From Basidiobolus meristosporus CBS 931.73 (lineage: Eukaryota > Basidiobolomycota > Basidiobolomycetes > Basidiobolales > Basidiobolaceae), in assembly GCA_002104905.1 (NCBI GenBank), contig MCFE01000045.1:124001-188000 (forward strand): 64,000 nucleotides of DNA, given 5' to 3'. A program made the translations under genes and the position numbers. Of this stretch, positions 1-11,889 are shown piece by piece. The notes below the pieces were generated by a model that was given only the letters and a program-made list of their open reading frames with translations, was not told the origin of the DNA and ran no database searches. Within the stretch, counting starts at the first letter, position 1, and the number at the start of each line of letters is the position of its first letter.

Positions 1-2322
1 CCTCCATGTGCCAGCTCATCACATCCATGATGGACTTGAAGGTAATATTCATGATGAGATTGGGATATGGTAGTTCCTGCAACTTGACTTGTCTTCCAAT
101 CTCTCCGCACAGCCACTCCACAAGAAACTCCCAAAAGGTAAAGCAAGGCCCAATATTCTCCACACACCATGCAAGATGGAGTAGAGAATGGATACAGTAG
201 TGGCAGAGATCTACGCATTCAGCTTTATGTTTGTAGTATAGCTGCTCAAATCCTATCATAAACTTCTTGCACAACAGCTGTAGACTTGTCAAGTTGGCAT
301 TGGTGTTCTTCTTCTGGATAAATATTCCTACAATGTCCACATATGACTCCCAATGCTTCCAATGTACTCTTGGTAGGAATGGGTTTAGAACACCACTTGA
401 ATAAACACATATCCAGCTCATCCAGTCTTTGCATTTGTATTGTTGCATATGCATATGAATATTGATTGGAGCCCAAGAGAAGTACTTAGGGTAGTGGATA
501 ATCAGCAATATCTTGCCAATTCTTTCAAATTTCTCTGGTATCTCAAAGGGCTCTTTTAGCTTGAAATGCCCCATGTGCAACTTGGTCATCAGTATAAGGA
601 TATTGCTGAAAAGCAAATGCATTGCTCCCAGTGAAAAGCTTTGGCTCCAACAGATACCCTGTATCTTAAGTATCTATGGTTTCCAATTGATTCCATATTC
701 TGTCCAATGGCTTATAGCTTGCTATCTTTGCTGCAATTGCACGCTTATTTCTGCACATTCTCTCTGTGGAAAGACAATGTCCTTAGTGCTGGTGTTTGGG
801 TGATAATTTTTGTAAGAGTCTTGGAGGTATTGGAAGTGATTGGGAAAACAAGTAGATTATGTGGTTGTTGCTCAATGATTTACTAAATATGAAAGTAGTA
901 TTTACACTTTTACATGGTCTTGGTATAGCAAACACGTAACATATGTTAAGGAAGATCCCATGAACATATGTGCAAAGTTTGGGGCTGTTTGGACAACTTT
1001 GAGAATTTTCATGTTCTAAGTACCTGGTATTGTGGTGAAAATATTCTAAGTAAATCCTGATAAGGAATTTGGTCAGCATTCCCTAGGACTTGAAGGTAAT
1101 GATCTAAGTGACTAAGTTAGGTGAATTTTTAGGTGGAATTACCAATTTTACAACAATAACAATGTGTGTGAGTTATGGAGTAAATCCCTGGGATCTCACA
1201 CATTTGACAGCAACACCATCCATTGTGCCTGGAAAATCCTGCTACCTTGCTGATGGCTGGGGTATCTCCAATGCTGATAATAATATGTGCTTTTACATGA
1301 TGGCCATTTACTGTTATCCCACTGGAAAGCAAACAAAGCCCATCCAGCAATGGATAAAGGTAGCTATCCAGGTTGGACAGTGATTTAGTCCCAGATACCA
1401 GTGAGACTACTATCAGATTATTGCTCTGATATTGCAAGATAGGCAGCAGACTCAGATTTATGAGAATCAGTGGCCAGCAGGATTTGCTGGTAGAGTACTT
1501 GCTTGATGGGAATCCATCAAGTGCTTTGGCAAAGTCATGGTCATACATACCTTTAAAGCAGCCCTAGCTTCTTAGCTGTTTACAATGTTTGCCATCAAAA
1601 ATATTGGATATTTTTGCACTTGATTGATACTGAGTGCGGTACTGTATGGCTTTGCAATATTTGTCAGACTACATCAGCTTCCTCAGATGGGGTATTACCA
1701 GAATACATCCAGAGTGTGAACAATGTTTTCCCTCAATGGTGGTGGATTCCTGACAATTTGGACACATTGCAATGGTAGCATTTTTGGATGTGAATGTCAT
1801 GCAACTGTTGACACATGCTGGAATCAGGACAGTCTCTGGATCATATGTTGCCAGCTGCATGACAGTAGGCCACTTGTACCATGTACATGGTAAGTTGCAT
1901 CCTGGAATGATTTTGGCAAGAAATAGTGATAAACTCTCAAAGCCCCTATTACTGATGTTAGCAGAAACACACAACTTCTCTAGCCAAAACATTACATCAT
2001 TCACCAGTAGATGGATTACTGGACTCACTTGGTCCAATAAAGTATCCTTAGCACTTCGTTCAATGGGTGTTGTCTCATTATATATAGGGATTTAACTGGG
2101 CTCATATGTGGTACTGTTGTTAAGGGAGATAGGCTCACAATCCATCAGTGAGCCTTCTTTGTCAGAGCTATCACTCTGCATGCCATATTCAGAAGGCCAA
2201 GGTGAGCCTAAAGGTGTCACAAACTTACCTGACTCAGTTTGCGCAAGGTGACAAAGATGGTCAGGTGCCAATATTGAAGTATAAGCTGGCCAGCAAGATA
2301 ATGTTGGCACAGTAGTGACCAA
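1..2322 (-). mobile_element. Degenerate Tnp2 / CACTA-type DNA transposon (transposase remnant, runs off left edge)
   Basis: The minus strand holds consecutive broken reading frames that together follow the layout of fungal Tnp2-type transposases of CACTA/EnSpm elements. They are an acidic N-terminal piece (2322-2092), a piece with a CPNC zinc-binding-like motif (2037-1669), the central transposase block (1548-1129) with a WPL-LIN start and a DTPA motif followed by a Cys-x2-Cys pair, and a C-terminal piece (about 476-1) with a conserved HYCIHSLLHL-type stretch followed by a GP-containing helix. Stops and frame changes separate the pieces and I see no plausible introns between them, so this is a pseudogene. 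The left end of the element lies outside the window and terminal inverted repeats were not identified. Assignment to the family rests on recognised motif order, not on a database search. Confidence 0.75.
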
Positions 2323-2699
2323 TTGATTGTTAAATATTACTTGGGTAGCAAAACACTGGCCATGATCCTTGTGATACTTCCTATGCTGTCTGCATGCTTC
2401 ATGGCTGAGAGGCTTGCCACATTAGCCACATGGTCTTTTTTCACTTCTCTTATGGCATTGAGTCAAAGTAGTCTTGTCTATGGGGCAAGCAGTTGACCTT
2501 CAACAACGTAATGCCATTATATCACTTTTTGGTCAATACTCATGTGAACTTAAGACAGTCTTGTATTTGAGACATTGCACCTATATGAATGTAAGATTCA
2601 ATGATGACCCACCATAGTAGCACTATAAATAGAGTTGTGGCACCACATACACACTTATATGTAACACTATTCCCCCTTTTGTTTGACTCACTTTCATAT

Positions 2700-4022
2700 A
2701 TATGCCGCCAAAAAATAAAACAAAGTTGACCAGTTCCCAACCATACCCCACTGCTGACAGCAGCAGAAGAATAGTTGGACAACAGCTTGCTTTGACATTC
2801 AGTGCTGTGTTGGCTGATAGCATAGATATGATGGCCCAGAGAACTCAGGAAAAAGTCCAGAAACAGGATGAGCAGATAATATGTGTGAGCAATCAATATC
2901 CCAGGTAGAGAAAGCAGTATCTTTGCTGCAAAGATGGAACTAAGTAGCTTAATGTCACAGCTAAGAATTCAGCCATTTCCCAATGTAACAGCAGAGGAAC
3001 ACTGTACAGTCTTTGAAGCACAACAACAGTGCCCAAAGATAAAGCCCACAAAAAACCCATCACAGCATGGGAGGGAGACAATGTGGTGTTTAAGCTAAGG
3101 CCTAAAAAAGAAAAGACACTGAAGATCTGTGAAGCTGTTGAGTGCAATAATGAAGAGTGGGCTAATATTCAAGAGGCCATCTGAAGTCTTGCATGCCATC
3201 ACCTTAAGGCTGGCATACCATGGGACCATCTGGAACTCAAGGCCAAGCAGAATGCACTTGACTTGTTCCATGAGCATTATCCTGGATTCCAACAGGAGCC
3301 TGTCACAACTATGGTTGAGAGCCTGAAACAAGTGGAAAAGAAATGTCAGGTTGCCAGAAGAGTGCCAGCAAGGGACAAGCAGGCCAAAACAAATGCGTCA
3401 GAGCAGAATTTATCAAGGAGAAAACATAGTTCATTACAGGAAGCACTCAGACAAAGTAGCACTGAAAGACCTGGCAACAATAAAGGAAAAGGGAAAGGGA
3501 AAAATGTCTACCCAAGCCTGAGACAGGGAGGCATGCAAAAAAACTGCAGTTATTGCCAATTAATGCCGCAAGCCCAGAACAGACTGAATCCCATCATAGC
3601 TAAGAAGAATTACCAACAAGAAAACAGTTGTTTTGCAAGAGTTGGAAGCATGGTTGGTTGAGCTACACTCCAGCAAGGTCAATGAGTTTGCAGAAAAAGG
3701 CAATTTGTCTACCACAGCCTCCACATCCTCCTTTGTTGACAGAGTGGAGATCCCACTGACAGTCAAGGCTATAATGTCAAGAGCTCAAAAGACTATCACA
3801 ATGCCTTCAGTGGAATTTTGGAACGTTAATAGGCACATTGAGAGATTGCAGCACTTCTTCAAGAGCAGTGCTCAAGAAAATGCACTTGAATATTGCAAGG
3901 ATTTATTGCCAAGACTAGCAGATGAGGTGCTAGACCTTGCAGTGCCAGCTGAAGACCAGGATGTGTGGGAACCAGTGAATGAACAATGGCATAAAGCTGT
4001 TGGGTTCCCACCAAAGTTGTGA
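2700..4022 (+). pseudogene. Unrecognised coding-like fragments inside the transposon island
   Basis: Plus-strand open fragments at 2702-2908, 3129-3326, 3263-3661 and 3633-4022 have coding-like composition but change frame repeatedly. The first begins MPPKNKTKLTSSQ; the middle one is rich in Lys, Gln and Ser with a GKGKGK run; the last contains FFKSSAQENALEYCKDLL. I do not recognise the protein. It could be an accessory gene of the neighbouring Tnp2 element or a captured host fragment, now decayed. The last about 310 bp are duplicated downstream at 4511-4823. Confidence 0.4.
3706..4017 (+). repeat. Direct repeat, copy A of a ~310-bp segment
   Basis: This stretch and 4511-4823 are clearly related along their whole length, with scattered substitutions and small indels. 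Both encode the same peptide region, including HFFKSSAQE and EYCKDLL followed by VWEPVNEQWHKA. Copy A lies at the end of a longer coding-like fragment. Confidence 0.8.
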
Positions 4023-4510
4023 AACCAGAGCATTACAACAATAATACTTATTGAGTGGTGGATTTTAATGGAGTTGCTTGTTGAGTGCGGGGTTGGGGTT
4101 AATGTTAGTGCAGGTTATAGGGACTTGTATAGGTCAATATAATTGACAATTGAGCTACAACTGAAGTTTCAATAGAAATAACTCAATTTGTATGCATGAA
4201 AAGTCAGAGAAATGGTTGAGTCAGGAAGTAAGGAGTGTGAAAAAGAGGCAATAGCCAATCAATGCACACAAATGTTGGAGGTAATAGAGTGTCCAGGATC
4301 AGAAAGTGAGCAAATTGGCAGGGAGCCAATCAAAAGCCACTTTTGTATTGTTGTGATAAGAAATTTTGACTAAGTTTTTTGTGAAATCTGGGATGCAATT
4401 ATTTTTCAATGGTCTCTGGATGGTTTCCTGACAGGATCAGTACCTCTTAGTCACGGGACTTTAACTTTGTGACAGCCTTTTGACAGGATCATTACAATAA
4501 TTTTTCATTG

Positions 4511-4823
4511 AGATCTACTACAGCCTCTACATCCTCCATTGTTGACAGGGTGGAGATCCCATTGACAGACAAAGTAACAATGTCAAGAACTCAAAGGTTA
4601 TCACAGTGCCTTCAGTGAAATTTTGGAGCATTAATAGGCACACCAAGAGGTTGCAGCACTTCTTCAAGAGCAGTGCTCAAGAAGATGCACTTGAATATTG
4701 CAAGGATTTATTGCAAAGACTGGCAGATGAGGAGCTAGCCCTTGCAGTGTTGGCTGGAGACCAGGATGTGTGGGAACCAGTGAATGAACAGTGGCATAAA
4801 GCCATTGGGTTCCTGCCAAAGTC
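4511..4823 (+). repeat. Direct repeat, copy B of the ~310-bp segment
   Basis: This is the partner of 3706-4017. Its reading frame stays open to 4914, but the copy is isolated from the upstream part present before copy A, so it is probably a partial duplication. It is followed directly by sequence whose translation (VPRPWKSIDTAF and on to NHIIYLFSQS) also occurs, inverted, at about 930-811. Confidence 0.75.
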
Positions 4824-4946
4824 ACTTCCAATACTCCTCAGAATATTGCAACATTTGGGACCTTCCAAAACCTATTCTACTTGTTTGATGTGCCAAGACC
4901 ATGGAAGAGTATAGATACTGCTTTTACCTTCAATAAGTCCTTGAGT

Positions 4947-5234
4947 GAAAACCATATAATCTACTTGTTCTCCCAATCAATTCCAATATTGCCAAGAATC
5001 TTACAGCAGCTTGGACAACTCACCAAAGTATCATGTTCTGAGTACCTGATATCTTAGTGAAAAAATTCTGAACAGTGGATGTAGCTAGAATACCTCAAGA
5101 ATTGTAGGTAATGCTCTAATTGACTAAGCCAGGGGATTATATAGCTGTAGTCACAAAATTTGCAACAAAACCTGATGTAAGAGTTTTTGGCAAACTTGAA
5201 TTGATTGGAAGAACAAGCAGATTATGAGGTTTTT
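4947..5234. mobile_element. MITE-like element with imperfect ~46-bp terminal inverted repeats
   Basis: Positions 4947-4993 and the reverse complement of 5189-5234 match at most bases; the shared core reads ATAATCTACTTGTTC on the left arm. The arms enclose about 195 bp with no coding potential. The interior (5016-5190) is related in direct orientation to 983-1170. One arm is also found at about 811-870 beside the Tnp2 remnant. A short non-autonomous element mobilised by the neighbouring Tnp2-type transposase is the simplest reading. I did not find a convincing target-site duplication. Confidence 0.55.
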
Positions 5235-6606
5235 GATGTGAATATTGTAGTTACGCCTAAAGAGTCATGTTAATTTAGTTGCGTAGATCCTAGTCCGCAG
5301 ATCTTGAGTATTTTTCCAAAATCCTTTGTCAGGATTCAATTTAGATACCTTAACATTTGTAGACTAAGATCTAAGTGAGTAACCTGATTGAATATGTAGG
5401 GGTATCTACAAGATTCACAATAGAAAATACAGGCATTGGTATGACAGTGCCAACAAATATTTGGCTATAGAAGGAGTTTCAAAGTACACCAATCCATATA
5501 GATCAGTGTTGGTGGCACTGTTGGAGTTCATGAGGAGGAGTGTGATGAGTGGAGGATTACCAAATAACATACAATGAAGTTGAGATACATTGATAGCTCA
5601 GGGTTGGTGAACAACAATCAAGACACCAATCTATGGATGTTTGGGGGATTGAATTGCAAAATTCTGGTCAAGTTCTTTTGATTCAAGGAGTGATTAACTG
5701 CAGTCAGTGTTGGAATGGTTTCATATCAATCAAATTTACAAATCAGCACACTCTACCATAAATGTGAAGAAGTGGATGCTTTTTATAAGGTCACCGGAAG
5801 CGGAGCAAAATCTTGGGCTATTTGGGGAGGCTTGAAAGATTTGGTCACTTCCAGGACTTTGGTGATTCTTCAGATTGGCAAGTATGTTGAAAAGTAAGAT
5901 ATTGGCCGGATATTTCCCAAAACCATTTCGAAGTCAGAAATAGAATTTCTAATGAAATCACTGATTGTTTACAACTGCCGCCAACTCAGGGATTTGCTGT
6001 TTCGATATTAGATTCTAGGAACCGCGGGTCCAACTAGCACTAGCGTGTATGTAGCACAAGGAACCCGCTAGCACTTTAAGATCGATTAATCACCAGATCT
6101 GGGTCACCCGAGCTCATGAATAGGTACCCAATCTACTGGCCATTCATCTCGAGTTCAACAATATTGTTCAAGTAAATTATGGAATCGTTAGCGGGCGATG
6201 ATTGGAGGAGGGGGAGGGATGGTTTGGTAAACGAATCCATGTGGAAGGATGATTTTGTGGATGATTTCGTGAATCGCAGTGATTGTGAACTTGGCAAAGC
6301 CTAACTGACTTTGGCAGGTATCTATCTTATTTCACCTGGATACGCCTTCCTTGACAAGCCTGTTCCCTTGAACCCGTTGATTTTACGCACCTTGTTTAGA
6401 TTCTGGTGAAAGTTTGTACCTGGTGTTTCTATTCCCACTGTACAGTACCGGTGTATATTTTCCTCTCTTCCCTACCAATTCAAACCACGACAAAGCGAGC
6501 GTTAGGAGGTAGTAGACAAGGTAGATGGGGTTGAGACAGCTCCTTCCATGTAGACATCCAAGCTAAGACCAACCTTGTTTCCTTACCACAGTGACGGACT
6601 CTCATC
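5235..6606. other. Intergenic region upstream of myosin V
   Basis: No convincing gene. A third, weak relative of the island repeat lies near 5354-5430. From about 5900 the base composition shifts from AT-rich transposon sequence towards the more GC-rich myosin locus. The promoter and 5' leader of the myosin gene should lie at about 6180-6606. Confidence 0.5.
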
Positions 6607-9600
6607 ATGAGCATTGCACAATCCCTTGAGGTTTACACAAAGGTGGGTGCTTATCAGCAACCAGGTCATCCGGGGTTCACACTAACCAAAGGTCGCACGT
6701 AGAATACGAACGTATGGCTAGAAGACGATAAAGAAGGATGGATTAGTGGACAGGTGCTCTCCAGCAAAACCGACGACACCAAAGCGTACCTGGAGATCAG
6801 GGACGCTACAGGAAAGGTGGTTTATTTGGATGGGGTATCGAGCGCGGCGAAAAGCTTTGGTTAACCTTTGGCGGTTCTAGGTGGTGAATCTGGAGTTCTC
6901 TTTGGACAAATTGCTGAAGAAGAAGGTGGAACTGCCACCGCTGTGCAATCCCCCCATCCTAGAAGGCATTGACGACTTGACCAACCTTAGTTATTTACAC
7001 GAACCCGCAGGTAAGTCGAGCCTCCCCTGGACACGGCCTTCGCTGGACTAAACAATCCCTCGCCTCTAGTACTTCACAATATACGCACCCGCTACTCCCA
7101 ACACAACATCTACACCTATTCCGGGATAGTGCTGATCGCGTGTAACCCTTTCCAAAAGGTCTCCCTCTACTCGCAAGACGTGATCCAAGCCTATTCGGGA
7201 CGAACCCGAGGCGAGCTGGAGCCCCACCTGTTCGCCATCTCGGAAGATGCCTATCGCTGCATGATCCGTGAGAAACAGAACCAGACGATCGTGGTGTCGG
7301 GAGAAAGGTGACCACCGGCGACACACGACTTCATATCGATTCGTTTACTGACCGAGGTTGATTGGGTTTCTAGTGGAGCGGGAAAGACGGTGAGCGCCAA
7401 GTTCATCATGCGCTATTTCGCCTCGGTGAAAGAAGGCGACGGAAACGGTAAGCCGGCACGGTGTTGACTTCATGAGTGCAGGGCCTCACCCATCTTTTGG
7501 CATGCAGTAGGTTCGGACTTGAGCGAAGTGGAAGAGCAAATCCTAGGTTCGTACCGGGCGGATCCGAATCGCACCCGCTGTCCCCACCTGGACTAACCTT
7601 TGCCTCGTGTTTAGCGACGAACCCGGTCTTGGAGGCGTTCGGCAATGCGAAGACCACTCGTAACGACAACAGCTCTCGTTTCGGCAAGTACATCGAGGTA
7701 TGCACTCATGATGCAAACGTATGCCCGCGGCGGTGCATTACGGCGATTAACCGCACTGACATCTAGATCCTGTTCGACCAATCCACCAACATTGTTGGAG
7801 CCAGAGTTCGAACCTACCTGCTTGAACGCTCTCGTCTGATTTACCAGCCGGAGATCGAGAGAAACTACCACATCTTTTACCAGGTAATTGCTGCACGAGA
7901 ACCATTGGCTCTGGGCCCATGGCTGACTGGGTTTTAGCTTTGCGCAGGTGCCACAGCCCAGGAAAGAGAGGAGCTTTCGATCGAACAGTTCTCGAGCTAC
8001 CACTACCTCAATCAGGGGGGCGATGGGGTGATCCCCGACGTCGATGATTGCCAGGAGCTCGAGTTGACCAGGAAATCGCTGTCGCTTATCGGGATCTCGG
8101 CGGAGACTCAAAGAAACGTGTTCCGAGTCCTGGCCGCGCTGCTCCACCTCGGTAACGTGAAGATCGGCGGGTCGGACAAGTTCGGCGCCATGGTAGACGA
8201 AGACGAGCCATCCTTCCAGATTGTCACCCGCCTTCTTCAACTCAACCCGGCCGATTTCCGCAAGTGGATGGTGAAGAAGCAGATCGTGGCCCGGACCGAG
8301 ACCATCCTTTCGATCCTCAAACCCAGCGAGGCGGTGGCCGCACGCGACGCCATCGCCAAATTCATCTACGCCAATCTGTTCGAGTGGCTGATCAAGGTGA
8401 TCAACACCAGTCTGTGCACCGCGGAGATCGCCAGCACGGCCGATTCGTTCATCGGGGTCCTGGACATCTACGGGTTCGAGCATTTCGAGAAGAACTCCTT
8501 CGAGCAGTTCTGCATCAACTACGCCAACGAGAAGCTCCAGCAGGAGTTCAACAAGCACGTGTTCAAACTGGAGCAGGAGGAGTATGTGAAGGAAGAGATC
8601 GCCTGGGACTTCATCGAGTTCAGTGATAACCAGCCCTGTATCGATCTGATCGAAGGCCGGCTGGGTGTGCTGGCACTTTTGGATGAGGAGAGCAGACTCC
8701 CATCCGGCACCGACGACTCCCTCATCATGAAGCTGTACAAGCAGTACGAAGGCCCGGAGCATAGCAAGTTCTTCAAGAAGCCCAAGTTCTCGAACAGCGC
8801 GTTCACCATCTGCCATTACGCCCACGACGTGTCGTACGAGAGCGAAGGATTCCTGGACAAAAACAAGGACACCATTTCCGAGGAGTTGTCCAAGGTCCTG
8901 CTAGCCTCCGAGTTCGGGTTCTTGCGGGAGATTCTCCCGGCGATGGCGGATGAACCTCCCGTCAACACCAAGGCCCCCAGACGCAGCATGAGCGCGGTGG
9001 CCAAGAAGAAAACCCTAGGGTCGACGTTCAAGGGATCGTTGATCAGCCTGATGGAGACGATCAACTCGACCAACGTCCATTACATCCGCTGCGTGAAGCC
9101 CAACGAAGCAAAAAAGCCCTGGCAATTCGACCCCCAGATGGTTCTCTCTCAGCTGCGAGCGTGTGGTGTCCTCGAGACGATTCGGATCAGTTGTGAGGGA
9201 TATCCCTCCAGGAGGACCATCGAGGAGTTCGTGGACAGATACTACCTGCTGCTGCCCTCCTCCCAGTGGAGCCCGCAGGATTTGTCGAAGTTCACCATGT
9301 CGATCTTAGAGCTGACCATCAACAACCCGGACAAGTATCAGCTTGGATTGACGAAGGTATTCTTCAGGGCGGGCCAGCTAGCGTACCTTGAAAAGCTTCG
9401 CTCCGACAAGCTGAACACCTCCGCGTGCAGGATCCAGACCTCGGTGCGCGGATTCCTGGCCCGCAAGTACTTCCGCCAGCTGAAGCTCTCCACGGTCATT
9501 CTGCAGACCTACGTTCGCAGGATGTTCGCCATGAAGCTCCTTCGGGGTCTGCGTGAGAAGAGAGCGGCCATCGTCATCCAACAGAACTGGCGAATGTATC

Positions 9601-11816
9601 GCGAGAGAAAGCGGTTCCGTCACACCATGGCGTCGATTCTTCAGATCCAATGCCTAGCCCGGAGGCATTTGGCCATGAACAAGGCCCGCGGATTGCGCGA
9701 GGTTAAAGCGGCGCTGGTGATTCAAAAGCATGCTCGTAGATGGTTTGCCCAACGGGATTATCTGCGTACAGTGTATTTGGTGGTTCGCCTTCAATCCTGT
9801 GTGAGACGTCATCAAGCCAAGGCCGAGCTGAAGAAGCTCAGGGTGGAGGCCCGCTCGGTGGACCACTTCAAGGAGCAATCCTTCAAACTCGAGAACACCG
9901 TCATCGCCATGACCAACCAGCTGACCATCAAAACGGACCAGAACAAAGCCATGGTCGAGGAGATTTCCCGGCTTCGGGACCAGGTCGAGTTCTGGAAAGG
10001 GAAATGCCAGGCGGCCGAGGAGAAGAATGCTGAACTCGGCGAAAAGGTGGTGTCGTTTGCCGGTGACCACGACAAGGAACTCTCGACCCTGAAGAACGAA
10101 TACCAGCTGCTCACGTCCAGATTCAGCTTGCTAAGCGACGAGCTCAAGGCGAAGGAGGATGAGCTACACGCCATCAAGGCCGATTTCACCAACGCCAAGC
10201 GAGAACTCCTCAAAGTGAAGAGAATCTCCAGAATCACCGGGGATTCCAGCTACGAGAGTTTGGCCGGGAACAATGGCTACGATGAGCAAGCCAACGGGGA
10301 GATGCAGAAGAGCACCCATACATCCTGGGAAAGCCTATCGCCCAAGTCCCTTCATTCCCTCACCAACGGCCTGGATCACGGTGACTCTGAGAGTCGCCGG
10401 TACAGCCTTACCTCGAACCCCGACGAGAGTCCCAGCTTACGCTCTAGCCGCAGAAGAATCCAATCGTTAATGCCAAGTCCTGCCCACTCCAGGCTACTTG
10501 ATGAGGAATCGGAGACACTCCGTAGACCAGTCTCCGGGTCGGCGAGATACTCGGCATCATTCAAACGCTCGTCGCTCTCCGGGAAGCTGACCAACCCCAC
10601 CAACCAGGATACCCGGGTGATTTTGGAGAGTGAGGAGCTTGTCAACGAGATGGAGACCATGCTACGAGACTCCGAGGTCGCCATTCAGGACGGGCCCAGG
10701 CCGGCTTTGACACGTTCGGAGATCCTGTTCCCTGCACATTTGATGGGCCTCTGCGTGGATCAGCTTTGGACATACGACCTGGGCTTGGAGATGCGTAGAC
10801 TGATGACGAAAGCCACCCAGATCATTGAAGAGCTGGTGGTGAAAGCAGACGCCACTAAGCTGGAGAACATCCACCATTACTGGCTGTCGAACGCCATCTA
10901 CCTGCTCCAATGCGTAGTGGACACTGAACAGCGCATCCAGGCTGAAAGCTCTCCGGGATCCATACGCTACAGCTCGGACTACATCGACCCATCCAAGGTG
11001 ATTTCCAAATGCAAGGAAACCTTGGAGGAGCTGATCGTCAAGATCTACAACCTCCTGATGCAGGATTTGAAGAAGAGGGTGAACAAGCTGATTATCCCTG
11101 GGGTGGTGGAAAGCCAGCCTCTCATAGAGTACTACATCCAGGAGTCAGGCTTCTTCAAAAAGATCATGACCAACGCTCGAAACAGCATGATCCCACCCTC
11201 GGTCAAGATCATCACGGATTTCCTTGAGCACGAGTGGAGCCTGCTGACGGGGTATTTCATTGACATCGAGGTGAGCAGCCACATCGTCGAGGAGCTGCTG
11301 AACTTCGTCGGCGCCACCGCCTTCAACAACGTCATCATGAGACGCAACTTCTGCTCGTGGAAGAGAGGGACGCAGATCCAGGCCAACATCACTTCGATCC
11401 AGGAGTGGTGCGCCAAGACTTCGCACGACATCCCCGAGATCGTGCATCTAGAGCAGCTTCGGCAGGCGATGAAACTGCTGACGCTTCTGAACACCGTCCA
11501 AGATATAGACGTCCTGTTCCAGGCATGCGATTCGCTGAACCCTGGCCAGATCAAGAAGCTCAGCTCCATCTATGCCGTCTCCGATTACGAGGAGCCGCTC
11601 TCCCCCAAGATCCTGACCGAGATTGCTCAGAGAAGCGAGGCTACCGAGAAGGTGGACAACCTCTTCCTCCCGGCAGAGAGCATGATAGACACATATAGGG
11701 TAGGGAAGCTTGTTCAAGTTATGATCTACTCGCCCACAGACGAATACATCCCCGACTGGATGCGACTGCACCTGTTGAGACATGTCCTTCAAACCCGTGC
11801 CCCACACGCCAACTAA
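6607..11816 (+). CDS. Class V myosin heavy chain (actin-based cargo motor)
   Basis: An unconventional myosin that carries vesicles and organelles along actin cables. Nine exons are inferred: seven short introns break the first 1.3 kb and the last exon (about 7938-11816) is uninterrupted. The N-terminal SH3-like region and motor are followed by six IQ motifs (about 9420-9840), a coiled coil (about 9840-10230), a Ser-rich linker and a C-terminal DIL cargo-binding domain (about 10700-11800). Seen directly are the P-loop GESGAGKT, whose Ser codon is split by the intron at about 7309-7373, and the switch II region DIYGFEHF with [15 protein letters not shown]. Total length is about 1,570 residues, normal for class V. 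ATG 6607 opens a 12-codon first exon ending YTK. The end of exon 2 is ambiguous (about 6814 or 6834). It converges on ALG8 with only 73 bp between the stop codons. Confidence 0.95.
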
Positions 11817-11889
11817 TGCTTTTTTGATTATTCTTTGCCCGTTCCTTGGAGGTTTATTCGTTCAATGTTCATTCTGTCAATTCTAATGC

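Noticed and set aside
7611-8825. A 404-residue minus-strand ORF opposite the myosin motor
   Set aside because: It is the antisense shadow of GC-rich myosin exons, has no family signature, and crosses clear plus-strand splice sites.
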